20,125 nucleotides of DNA from Planctomycetota bacterium (lineage in GTDB: Bacteria > Planctomycetota > Planctomycetia > Pirellulales > Pirellulaceae): the NCBI GenBank assembly GCA_026692885.1, contig JAPLNJ010000668.1, forward strand, positions 1-20,125, read 5' to 3'. Positions 1-12,300 of the stretch are shown here, one piece after another. Below the pieces are notes generated by a model. The model did no database searches. It saw nothing but the letters and a program-made list of their open reading frames with translations, and was not told the DNA's origin. The stretch's first letter is position 1. Every line of letters begins with the position of its first letter. The position numbers and the translations under genes are program-made.

Positions 1-350
1 AACGAGGTGACGGTGTTCGTCAGCGTCACGGCCGTGGGCGGTTCGTTCACATCTACCACGGATAACACGGAGGACACGGATGCGTCGGGGGTGGTGCCAA
101 CAGTTACATCGTCAACGTTGACGGTCACGTGCAGCTGCGGGTGAGTCTCGAAATCGACGGTCTGGCCAGCCTTCAGGTACAGGCTGCTGCCGATGATCTC
201 GAACATCGCCATGTCGGGGCCGGTCAGGCTCAAGGTGTTGGTGCCCAGACCGTCGTCGGTTACCACGATGTCGGCGACCTTGGTCTGTACCTCGGTGTTT
301 TCGGGGAGTGTCGTCACGGTGTTCGTCAGCGCCACGGTGGGCGGATTATT
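1..350 (-). other. Cadherin repeats, start of a tandem array (partial)
   Basis: Residues about 6592-6707. The first repeat opens NNPPTVALTNTVTTLPENT and carries VVTDDGLGTNTLSLTG, FEIIGSSLYLKAG and the calcium-type VDFETHPQLHVTVNVDD, ending VVDVNEPPTAV. A second repeat begins VTLTNTVTSL at the window edge. The 'LxENT', 'DFExxxxxxVTVxVDD' and 'DVNEPP' motifs are canonical cadherin calcium-binding elements. DNA near 7-41 and 312-343 is nearly identical, showing recent or homogenised duplication. More repeats probably lie beyond position 1. Confidence 0.85.
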
Positions 351-3300
351 CGTTGGTTCGCCCACCGAGAAGGTGCGGCCGAAGATATCCAGGTCACCGC
401 CTGCGGCACTCTCGCCGGCCCAGACGGCGACGAGGGTGGTGCCCACAGCGGCCACGTCGGGGTCTTCTTGATCGCCAGCCGATGTGGTCGGCAAGGCGAA
501 CGGATCGGACTCGGGCGTCCCGTCGGCCTTGAATTCACGGGCTCGGACTTCGCGATCGGAACCGCTCTGCGAGAGTTCCGTCCAGGCGACTAGGAATCCG
601 CCGGTGGGCAGAATGGTCACCGCGGGTGCCAGCGGGACGACGGTGCCGCTCTGGTCCACGCGAAGTTCGGCGCCCACGGGATTGCCGTTGGCCGAGAATT
701 GCTGCGCCAGGACTTGCGTCGTGTCGCCCGCTTCCGAGCACCAGGCGACGACGAACGAGCCATCCGGTGCCACGGCGATGACCGGGGCGGTCTGGTCGCC
801 TTGGGCAGTGCCATTCACCATGACCGGGGCACCGATTGGCGTGTCGTCCGCCTGGAACCGGCGCATGAGGATCCCGCGGCCGTTCCCGTCGGTGCTCTCC
901 CAGGTCACGACGAACGAGCCGTCCCCCGCGCTGCCGACATCCGGGAACATGCCGCCCGCGCCGGTGCTGACCTCGACCGGCGGGCCAGCGACCGCATTGG
1001 CCTCGGTGAAGTGCCGGGCGAAGATCTTGTTCTCGTTCGCTGGCGCGAACGAATCCCAGGCGACCACGAATTCGCCCGAACCAGTAAACGCCACCGCCGG
1101 ATTGAAGTGGTCTCCATCGGCATCGCTCAGTTGCACCTGCTCGCCCACCGGCGTCCCGTCGCTGGTGAAGGCCCGAGCGTAGACATCCGACGACCCCGGC
1201 GTCTGTCCGCTGCCTGGCGCATCGTTTTGCCACGTCACCACGAACGCGCCCGTGACCGGATCCACTGCCACATCCGGAGACACCTGGACGCCCGCCGTGA
1301 TGTTGCTGATCAGGAACTCGTCCTTCGCGACCGTCCCATCGCTGTTGAACAGCTTGCCATAGATGCCGCCCTCGGCGTAATAGCTGCTCCATACAACCAC
1401 ATAGCTGCCGTCGTTCCTGAGCGCTACGGCCGGTTGCTCTTGATAGTCGGCGGTTGTGGTGTTGACGAAAAAATCGGATCCCGGCGATCGATCGATTGGC
1501 GATGCCATCGGTGCCAACTGAACCCATTGTCCGACTGTTTGCTGCGGCGCGACGACCGTCGGTTCCGCGAATGGAGTCCCCGAAACGTCCTCCTCCGGCC
1601 CTCCCGAAATCCTCCGCACCTGTGCTGTCGACACATCAACTGCCATGATCTGCACCGGCGTCACTCGGGTCCGACGTACCCCAACCGGAAGGCTCTCGTG
1701 CATGACCGTGTAGTCGTACGTGTCCGACAGACCGGCCAAGTGGCCCAGTTCATGCATAACGACGCTCAATAGGTCGACATGCCCGACTGCAGGGTTATTC
1801 CCGTCTTCTAGTCGCGACGCATAGAACTCCGAATCGTCCCACGGTGTGTCGTCCACAAACCAACCGTAACCACCGCCGTCGATATCGAACGTCATCGTGT
1901 TGCCCGATGTCTCCCCCAATTGTCCGCCGGGCAGGTCCGCGACCGTAACTAGTACATCTCGCCACGCATCAGGTAGGACGATGCCCGACTGGTCGATAAA
2001 CCGCTTAATGGCCTCTTCAACGAATGGTATAACTGAAGCGGTCGTAAGTTCCCCGCTAACGGCCACGGTAGAAAGCGAAACGGCTTCGTCGGTATCCTCG
2101 TACGGACGCGATTCTAGCACCAAGGGTGAAGCTGCCCGTACGGAAGCCGAAGTTGAGTAGAACATGGCAAAATCATCCCCAGCATACCAGGGGTGCTCGA
2201 TCTGGTTCCGCCATTTCGGTACACCGCCAAAATTCGAATCATAGAGATAATGTTCACCGTCGATATGCCCAGAATTGTCCTCGTAGTCATCATTGCACGC
2301 GCGTCCGTCGAGCTCCTTGGCATAAGCAAACACCTTGTACGTAGATGATTGGCTCTTTATCGCTTCGACGAACCCGGCTGCAAATCCCCCCCAAGAATAC
2401 TCGAAGTGATTTGAAGAAGCCATTCCGAAATAGTGCAAACCATCAGTCTTTGACCCGATGTACGTCCCCGCCCCAGGCATTTCAGGATTGGTCTTGAAAA
2501 CATTGTCAAGCATCCCCCCCGAAAAGCACTGCGCAAATATGTAGCTATTGTAGCCCGCCTTGACTTCGCCCAACATGCTCCGCAAATCAGAATCTGAAAT
2601 ATTGCAGCCACCCCACGCACATAGCATCTCTTCGTTCTTTGTATTTCTTGCCTTATCATAAGCCTCCTGTGCTGTCAATTTGGGGTACAGTTTGTCAGCG
2701 CCGAGGCCTGCGCCATGATCGTACGAATAGAACAAGAAGTAGTCGTGCTTCGTGACTCTCTTTGCTAGATCACCAAGAACAGCTTCCAAATTGTCTCGCG
2801 TCGCTTCATAAACAGGTGATGCGCCAGCGAACTGCATATCGGAAACTCCATTCGGACCCCTTCCATCGGCATAGAGAATAGAAATATTCTCCGCCGAAAC
2901 GTTTCCCTGCTTTATGAGAACGTCGTGGATATCCTTCAAGTTCTCGTAATAGCGTGGGTAGTTGAACTCCGGTTTGACCCCACCCATGAAGATCACGACA
3001 TAGTTCTGGGGCTCCGACACAACAACCGTATCCGCGAATCCAAAAGCTGCGAGACCGCCCTCGCCATCCACATCGATCGACATGGTGATCTCCGCTCTAG
3101 CAGACCCGTCTCTATGGTCGTTGAAAATTCCTTCAATATAGAACGAAATGTCAAGATCGTCGGCTCTCAAGCCCAGTTTGCTTGCTAAGTAAACACCAGG
3201 CGCCAAATAGCCGCCACCATCGGCTACTGGTTCCGGTTTCCGGGACACGCTTCCGTCAGTTGTCCAGATTCTTAACAGTCCTGCCTCGGGCTGAATGTTT

Positions 3301-6300
3301 ACTGCACTTGCCGTAGGAGGGGATGCGTCGTATTCGATTCTAACAAGGGCTTTGTCCCAGTCGATGCTTCGTGCAAGTCCCTGGGGAATCGTAATCCGTA
3401 TTTCGTCAAAGACCGATTTGCCATAGCCATTGTAATCTTGGTAATCCAAGACCTTATCCTTGTCTACATCTCCCCAATTTGCTGGAACGACGAGGCCTGG
3501 CAGGTTAACGCTCGCTTCATTCCAGTCGTCCTTCCCATTGACGGAGTTATCCATATCAATCACGCCGCTGTTGTTCGAATCAACGTCAAGGTCAATCGCC
3601 ATGCCTGATGAGGCGACGATCGCCTGCGTGCCGTTACTGTCCTTGACGTAAAAGGCCAACTCCCCGTGCTTGTTGATTGCGTCGTTGATCCGAATTTCTG
3701 AGATCGGCGTCGCCGAGACTTCAGGAAGAATCTTTCCAATCCCAAGGACGTAGGTCTCGCTGACATACGCAGGATTTAGGGGTGGAACGATATCGGGTGA
3801 CTGAGATTCGCCAGCCCATTCGAATTCGAGAGTGTACAACGAGTTCGTGTCGTAGCTGTCTTCTGTCATGAACGCGATTTGGTAACGATTAGGGGCAATC
3901 GCGTCGGCGGCGTCCATTTTGTTAATGGACAGATGCGAGTCGATCGGCGAAGATGCCTGCACCGACCCAACCGGAATAGTCTTGAATGGCCCGATATCAA
4001 GCTCGCCGGGGTCGAGTTCTGAATCTCCGTCAAAATCGACGACTATTGTCTCTCCGGGATCGAGATGTCCATCGCCTGTCTCTCCCGCGATTTTTGCCCA
4101 AGCGCCCGTCTTCGGGTCGGCGACAAAGAGTCCTCGTCCAAGGTCACTGTGTTCTCCAGTGAAGACAATCAACGAGCCATCGTCGGTAATACTGGGATAG
4201 GGTCCGATCTGGGTGAAGTTCTGCCCGGCGCCGATCGTCATCGGGGGAGCTGTCGGATTGTCGTACGAGAGAGCGTAAAGTGTGTTGTTCAAACTGAACA
4301 CATACCTTCCGTCATCGGCGAGTTTTGGGAAAATCTCTCGCGGGTCGGCTCCGCTTGGCAAACCGGTTGCCCATTGCGTAAATTCTGCGTCATGCAGTGC
4401 TGTCACAATATAGTTAACGTTGCCCTCATAGGTAGTGGCGCCGATGCCTCCGCCGGTCGTCCCCGTATAGACGCTTTCGCTGTCGTTGTTAATGGTCGAC
4501 CCGCGATAGACGATTTGGAAAGCATTGTTCGGATCGCATGGCGACGGCCAGGTGCCGCCCCAGACCGGGTTCAGGAACCACAGGGTGAGCAACTTAGGTT
4601 GGTAGTCAAATGCCGACGACATGCCCATCGCTGCACCCACCATGCCGGGCAAGATGCCCATCAGGCCACTGTAAAGCATGTCCGCAAATAGAGGGTTCCC
4701 CAGGGCTATCGATCCCACGGAGATGGTATCGGCGTCTCCCATTCCGTACACGGCTCTGGCCACACCGGACTCGCCACCGGTCCAGGTGTACCAGCGTTTA
4801 TAGAATGGCACGTTGATGGCCGGTTCTGCGCCTCTGTATTCATCAGCATTCCATTGCTCGACGTACGAGAATGGAGCGAGAGGGAGGTCGCCCATCTGGG
4901 CGATTGACATGGCCAAAAAGACTGGTCCAAATTGCCATGTGCCGATGAGGACTTTGTAATTGGAATTGCGCCAAGCAATGATCTCGTTCCCGTCATTGAT
5001 CTGCACGGAATCGCCAAATTGCTGGGATGGTTCTTCAGCCGGGTCCTTGGGTAGCGGCAGCATGAGAACCTCGTGCATGAGCGCACGAACCGCTTGACTC
5101 GTGCTCTGAAGACCGGGAGGATAGTAGGCAAAAACATTGCCCCCCTTCTCTCCGGCGCTTCCGTAGTCCACGGTCCCCGTAAACGCAATGACTCCGTTGT
5201 TGTTGATGGAAGGGCCGTTGCCGAGGGTGTAGTAGGTGGTTTCCCGACTGGTTCCCGGAAAGTCAATGGTCGTCGGTGTGCTCGTCTTTGCGACAGTGAG
5301 TAGTGCGTACGGACTTTCCCTTGCCTTGAGGACGACGGTTGCTGTTGCCGGGGCCGATGGGGTATTATGTGGATCCAATGCGGTGTAGCTAAATTCATCG
5401 ACGAGGTCGGCTCCCGCCGCGAGCAGTGCCTTTGTGGCGTCGGACAGAGTGGTTGGGTCGTACCTAAAGCCGCCGTCGATTTCTAGAGTGATGATCGCCC
5501 CTTCGGTACTGATAATCCAGGGCGTTGACACGTCGACCCGCAGTAGGGCTGTTTCATTCTGATCAGGGTCCGAGTCGTTTCGCAGCAGGCCCTGAAGGTC
5601 ATCGATGGTGAGCGACTTGTCATACTTTGTCGAATACGGACCGTCATTCCTGGCTACGGGAGCATCATTAACACCGCCAGTGTCGGGCAGTGGAGCGGTA
5701 AGTTGTCGAGAATTGGCTGACAAAGACGGAGACCGATTGCTTTCTCGTGTTCCGATGAAGATCTCGACGTCAGCAACCGCTTCGGAAATGGAATCGTGAA
5801 TCCAGTATTGGAAGTAGTCGGTGGTGGTCTCGTCGGCACCGAGCCAGTCGAGCTCTCCGTTGGGTTCGTACGTGAAGGTGCCGTCGGGGTAGATGGTTAC
5901 CTGGACGCCGAGTTGACTCGTGGTCGTTTGCGATACTTCCGTGGGGTCAAACAAGAACTCATCGGCTACCGGCGATTGGTTCGCCCCCCCTTCGTTCATG
6001 TAACTGAAGTCGTAGTACCAATTCGACTTGGCGAAGGCGACAAGTGTGTTTCCATCAATGTCGACATCGTTGTCCAGGAGGCCGGAGCCGATGAAGACCC
6101 GCTTCTCATACGCCCCCGCGAATTCATCGAACACGGCAATGGGCGCGTCGTTTCGCCCTTGCACCTGAATCGTAGCGGTGGCGAGGGTCGCTCCCCCACG
6201 CTCGTCTCGGAGCGTGAAGGTAAAGATGTCCAAGCCGGTTTGGCCGGGCCCGAGCGACTGGAAATAGGCGCTGGCCGTGTAAGCGAACGCTCCCGACTCG

Positions 6301-9300
6301 TAGATCTTGACGATCGATCCGTGTTCACTGGTCACCGTCTCGGCCGCGATGGATAGCTCGTCGCAGTACCCGGGAATCACGTCGACGTCGCTGGCCCCGT
6401 TGAATAAGCCACTCTGCACTGAAATCGCCGTGGTCCCGTCCTCCATCACCTGATACGGGGTCGAGGTGTACTTCGGCGGCAAGTTCTCTTTGCTCAAGAC
6501 GTGGATGCGGACCATCCCGATCGCGGCGGCTCCGTGGCGATCCTCCAGCGTGTACTGGAACGTGTCGTCGGCAGTTTCGCCAGCCTTGAGCGAGTCGAGA
6601 ACCGCGGAACGCGCCGGATCGTAGTGGATGACGTTGGCCTGTGCGTCGAAGGTGATGGTTCCCTGCGTCTGGGCCGTCGGGGTTACGGCGCTGATTTTGA
6701 GATGCAGACGGTCGTTGACGTCCGGATCGGTGTCGTTGGACAAGAGCAGCCCGACGGGGATGTCAAGCGTTTCGTCGGCGTAGACGTAGAGCGCGTAGAT
6801 GTTGTTGGCCGCCCCTTTGTCGGCAATGTCAGGACGTGCGATCGGGGCGCTGTTGACGCCCCGGATGGTCACGTCGACGAAGGCACTGCTGCCATCGCTG
6901 AGCGTATACGCGAAACGGTCGGTAACCGTTTCGCCCTGGCTGAGGCCGCCGTAGACGGTGCTGGACGCGGCGTAGGTGAACGAGCCGTCAGCGGACCATT
7001 CGATCGTGGTGTGCCAATCGGTGCCTTGGTCCAGGCTACGTACGACCAGATTGCTGCCCAGGTCATTGGCCAGGAGATTTCCCTGCAACGTCGCCCCTTC
7101 GTCCACGACGAAGCGGTCATAAAGGGCCGCGCCCGTGCCATCGACCGGCCCAAAGCTGACCGTACGCTCGACGCGAGTCTCGTCCTCGCCACCGGTGTGG
7201 GCCACCACCTCACACGAGGCTGCGCCGAGCCGTGTGGCGGTGTCGAAGCCGAAGGCGAGGGTTTCGCCGGAGTCGATCGCGGCGGTCAGCGAGTTCGGCG
7301 TCCAGCGGATGAATCCGTCGCCGGGTGAATAGTGGGACGACCATTGGGCCGGAGTGAAGATATGCGAAAGGGTCGTCGTGGGCGCGAGGGGAATGCGGAA
7401 CCCTTCGAGCGTCCAATCCATTCCAGTCGCCGAGGCGCCCGTGGTGTTGGTCAGCGAGTAGGTGTAGGTGTAAATGCCGCTCGTCGGATTGCGCGTGGCC
7501 GAGGCTGCCAGGTCGAACTCCGGGCCGGGATCGTACGTGAAGGCCAGCGTGACGGCGCTGGATTGGCGGCCCAATGCGTCAGACGCAATCAGGGTGACGA
7601 CATGGGCACCGGCCGCGAGCGGGGCGCCGTTGATCCGCTCCATCACTTCCGGTGCGAGCGTGAAGGAGTCGCCCGCAATAGAGGCCGAGACGTCGATCAG
7701 CGTATTCTGCGCCGAGGCATCGATACTCGCCGACAACGCAACCACGGGCGATGGCCCGAACAATTGGCCGGTGACCGTGGGGTCGGAGGTCAGGCCGTCG
7801 GTATTAGTACCGCCCAGGATCGCCGTATCATTGGCTAGTTGAACAGTGAGCTGTGGCTTGTCGTCCAGCAGGACCAGGGCGCCGAAATGGCTGATGTTGC
7901 CGGCGAGGTCCACCACGACTAAGTCCAGGGCATTTTGACCAACAGCCAGCGGGACGTCCTGCAGAACGAAGACGCCGAATGCATTGGCCTCACCCACGAT
8001 CTTGGTTCCAGAGATCGATATGACCGCGCCGGGTTCGGTGACGCCGGTCAGGTTGACATGGTCTTCCGTCGTATGGCCGTCGCCTTTGAGCTGGGTATCG
8101 GAGTCGTCGGACAGGCCGATGGTGAATTGAACCGTGGTGATCGGCGTCGTGTCGATGATCAGGTTTAGCGCGGGAGATAGCTCGCTGACGTTGCCTGCTT
8201 GGTCGGTGATGATGACCGTGATCTGGTGTGGATCCTCCAGCAGCTTAGGCAGTTGGACTTTCAGGATGGCTAACTCGGAAGACACTGTGCCGGTCAGGAG
8301 CTTGCCGTCGACGTACCACTTGACATAGTCACCGGCCTGGGCATCCACCGTCACCCAAGGGGCCGTAACGTTGGTGACACCGTCGTCGTTGTGCGGTCCG
8401 CGGTCGTACGCCTCGACGACCCGCGGCGCCGCCGGTTGGGGCGCCTCCCGATCCAGGGTGAAGAGGACGGAACCGAAGTTCGACTGGCCGAACTTGTCCA
8501 CGGCGTTGACCATCAGGTAGTGAACCCCGTCGGCGAGAGTCTTGCCGACGGGGAGCAGACTGGAAAAATCGCTGACCGTGAAGCGGAAATCAATCGGCCA
8601 GTCGGTCCAGGCGTCGGCGCCGTCGAGTTTGAGTCTCACCGGTCTCACCGCAGACAGGGCGCTGGCATCGGCGATAAGCACGTCGACCGTCGGATCGCTG
8701 GTCACCTGGTCCTCTGCGCTGGAGCCGGTATCGTGCTGCAGCGACAGAGTAATCGTGGGCGCGTCGAGGTCGTGCGTGGTGAAGGTGACGAGCGAGCGGC
8801 TCAGGTTTCCGGCCGTGTCGCGGGATTCGACGGTGAGGGGATTGTCCTGGGACTGCTGGTTGTTGAGGGTGAGATCGACGTTGGGGAAGGTGTAGTGGCC
8901 GAACGCATCGGCGGTGACGGCGGCGATTAGAGGGTCGGCGGCGGGGGAGGAAGAGGGGACGGATGCGGATTGGACGGATCTGGAGATCCATCCTACGTCG
9001 GATTGGACGGCTTCGGAGAGCCATCCTACGGAGGAGCCGTGAGTGCCGCGGTAGAGGTCGACGCGGGCGTTGGGTTCGGTGGTGCCGGTCAGATCGAGGG
9101 TCTGGCGAGTTGTGTGGTTGGGGCCGAGTGTGAACTCGGCGGGTGTTTGCGCCAGTTGCAAGGTCGGAGTCGTGGGCGGCGCTGTGTCGAGCACCATACG
9201 GAGCGGTAGAGCGAACTCGCTGATGTTGCCGGCAAGGTCCTCGGCGGTGGCGGTGATCAGGTAGGTGTTGTCGACCGAGAATGTGGTGCTCAACGTGATC

Positions 9301-12300
9301 GGGCCTGTGACCAACTCTTGGCTGGCGATCACTTGGCCGTTGGCGTACAGCCGGACCTTGGTATTCGGTTCGGCCAGCAACTGGAACGTCTGCTGCTTAA
9401 CGTAGGTCACGTTGTCATAGCGACTGGCCCCGGAATCGTCGGCGGTGAGCAGGTCGGGCGACGAGGGCCGCGGCGGGCGGACCGTGTCCAGCGTGAAGTC
9501 CAGCGTGGTGACTTCCGAACGCAGACCCTTTTCGTCCTGGGCGACGATCTGCACCCGGTGTTGGCCGTCGCGGAGCGTGCCGCCATTGGCCACCGCCAGA
9601 TCGCTCGGCGACAGCACGAATCGGCCCTCGGCGACGCGCGCCTTCCAGTCATAAGCACTCGCGCCGTCCACCGACACGAACAGGCCGGCGATCGAACTGG
9701 CGTCGTCGACAGTTCCGGAGAGGGTTGCGTCGTTGGTGATGCGGTCGGTGGCGGAAAAGCCAGCGTCGTGTAAAAGCGTAGCGGTCAGGAGTGGCGGCGA
9801 GATGTCGTCGGCCGTGCTGTAGACACTGTCGGAGACCGTGGCCGTGTTGCCGGCCCAGTCGCGGGCGATCAGGGTCAAGGCGTTCTGGCCGAGACTGAGC
9901 ATCACCGGGTCGAAGCGATAGACGCCGGTGGCGTTTGAGGTTGCGACGGCAATCGGTTGGGGGGTCGGGACGGAGTCCCAACCTACGCGGTAGAGTTCGA
10001 CCAGGATGCCGGAATCGGTCTGGCCGGTCACCGCCACGCGATCGCGGACCGTGCGGCCGGTGGCATCGACTCCCTCGAAGACCAGCGTTGGCGTGAGCGG
10101 AGTCAGCGTGTCGACGATGACCCGGTAGACCGCGGACTGGACGGCGTTGCCGGCCAGGTCGGTCACGGTGGACTGGAAGTTGTATGTCCCATCGGCGAGC
10201 GGGTCCAGCCCGTAGCCGACGTTGAACAACTCCACCTCGGAGGTGGCCCAACGCTGGGTGGAGACCGTCTGGCCGTTGTAGGTGCGATCCAACTGCACGA
10301 TCGAACCCGTTTCGCAACTCGCGACGAGCGTGAAAACCGAGCGGTTCGTGATGCCGTCGTGCGGATCCGGCCCGGTGTCCTGCGTGATCTGGCCGTCGGC
10401 ATACAGAGCCAGCGAAATCGGCGTGGGCGGCGCCAGCGTGTCCAGCGTGAACAAGAACTCGCGCGTGGCCGCATTGGTGAATTCATCCTCCGCGTACAAC
10501 CGCACCGTATGGACGCCGTCGGTCGGCACATGGCCCGTGATGACGGTCCAGCGCGCGGCGGTCAATACGAACTGGCCGGCGACGTCCAGCCAACCGCGGA
10601 TGTCGACGTTCGGATCCTGGTCGATGCCCAGCTTCAAGACGCTCAGCCCGTTTTCTTCGTAGACCTGTCCGACGATCGTGGGATCGTTGGTCACGTGGTC
10701 GTGTGGGTCGGGACCGGAATCGGTCTGCAAGCCGAGGATTCGAATGTCAGGGGCGTTCAGTTCGAGTCCCAGGCGGCGGATCGAGGTGGCCAGGCGGGAG
10801 ACGTTGCCCGCCGCGTCGCGGGCTTCGACGGTGAACGGATTGTTCCCCAGCTGCAGCGGCACGCCGGAGAAGCGGTATTCCCCGGAGACGGGATCGGCCG
10901 CGACGGGCGCCAGGGCCGTACCGGCCAGGCTGACGCTCGCACCCGGCTCGGTCTTGCCGATCAAGGTCACGGTGGCGTAGGTGGTCTGGCGATCGCCCAG
11001 CGTGTCGCCGGGTAACGTGCTGGAATCCGAGGCGGGGTCGAGATCGAACGTCGGACGCTTGGGCGGGGTGAGGTCCAGACGCACAATCAGTTCCCCGGAC
11101 CGCGGGCTTTCGTTCCCGGCCAGGTCGGACGTGGTGGCCGAGAAATGCAGTGTGCCGTCGGCAAATCCTAGGTTGGCGCCCGACAGTTGGCTCGCGCCGG
11201 CGTCGACCGCCGCGCGGAGCAGCGACCGGTCGTCGCGGTACAGTGTGACCAACACGCCACCGGCGCCCGTAACGCGGAACGTCGGCAGGGCGTCGGACGT
11301 CAGGTTATCGGCGTCGCTGATGCCCGTATCGCTTTCGGGCATCAGATCGGGCGTTCCCGGTGCGCCCGGCGCCACGGTGTCCAGCGTGAACGTGAACTCG
11401 ATGGGCAACGACGTGTTGTAGTGCACGTCAACGGCCGTGATCGCAATCGTATGCGTGCCGTCGGCCAGCAGACCACCAAAGTAACATTCCAGTTCGGCCC
11501 GCGTGAGCTGGAAGTAGTTGGACGGCACCTGGTACGTGGCACCGTCTTGCTTGCCCAACTCGCCGAAGGCGGAAATCCGCGCCCGACCGTCGAGCGAGAT
11601 ATACAGAGCACTGATCGCACTGGTATCGGACACGATGCCGATGATCGTGGGATCGTTCGTCACGCCGTCGGTGGCGGAGCTGCCGGTGTCCGCCTGGAGA
11701 CCGATCAGGATCTGGGGCGGTTTGATATCGGTGGTCCGCCCCTGGGCGGTGCGCCAGATGCCGTAGTCGATCGAGTCGATACGCCGATCGTTGTTCAGGT
11801 CGAAGATGGAACTGTATTTGGCGTCGCCGTAGCGGCTGGGATAGTGCAGCAGGAACGAATCGTAGTCCGCGTGGTCGACGGAATCTCCGCCGGAGAAATC
11901 GGCCACCAACTGGTGATACTCCAGCGTCAGGCGGCCATCGTTGGGATTGGTGTCGATATCGTTCAGGCGGCTGCCGGGATCGGCCACGCCCCGCACCCCG
12001 TCGATGACGAGGATCAAGGTGTAGTGTCCGTCCTCGACCTGGACATGGCTGGTGTCGATCGTGAGCGTGTACGTGCTCGTATCGTCGTCCGAGAGGTAGG
12101 TGTAGTTGTCCGCGGTCAGCGGGAACGGCTCGCCCGTGGCCGACGTGATGATCACGTCCTTCTCGAAGCCGTGGAAGAAATTTACGTCCTGGTTGAACTG
12201 CAGCGCGATCGTATGGATGGTCGAACGTTGGGCCTCGCCGTTGTTGACGACGGCTTTCTGGATCTGGACGGGATCGGCCACCACCGGGGTGACCAGCACG

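Larger units (their letters stand above)
7545..11735 (-). other. Big_3-like Ig array built from a three-domain super-repeat
   Basis: Residues about 2796-4193 form a higher-order array. Domain a has 'LQxDTGxxxxDxVTNDPTI' and ends in a 'FTLDT' strand; copies begin near 11722, 10754, 9800, 8763 and 7862. Domain b has an 'xDxGxSxxDNxT' turn and a 'TATDLAGN' or similar strand; copies begin near 11375, 10445, 9485 and 8450. Domain c has 'GxTEPGAxVxL', 'GxYxF..V.L.LGxN' and 'ARDxAGN'; copies begin near 11075, 10115, 9198 and 8153. Four full a-b-c triads and a fifth domain a are present, with super-repeat steps of about 968, 954, 1037 and 901 bases. The family resembles bacterial Big_3 adhesin domains. 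Confidence 0.75.

Noticed and set aside
8964..9986. Palindrome elements as a CRISPR array
   Set aside because: Only two adjacent copies occur without spacers, and the others are hundreds of bases to kilobases apart. They are translated in frame.
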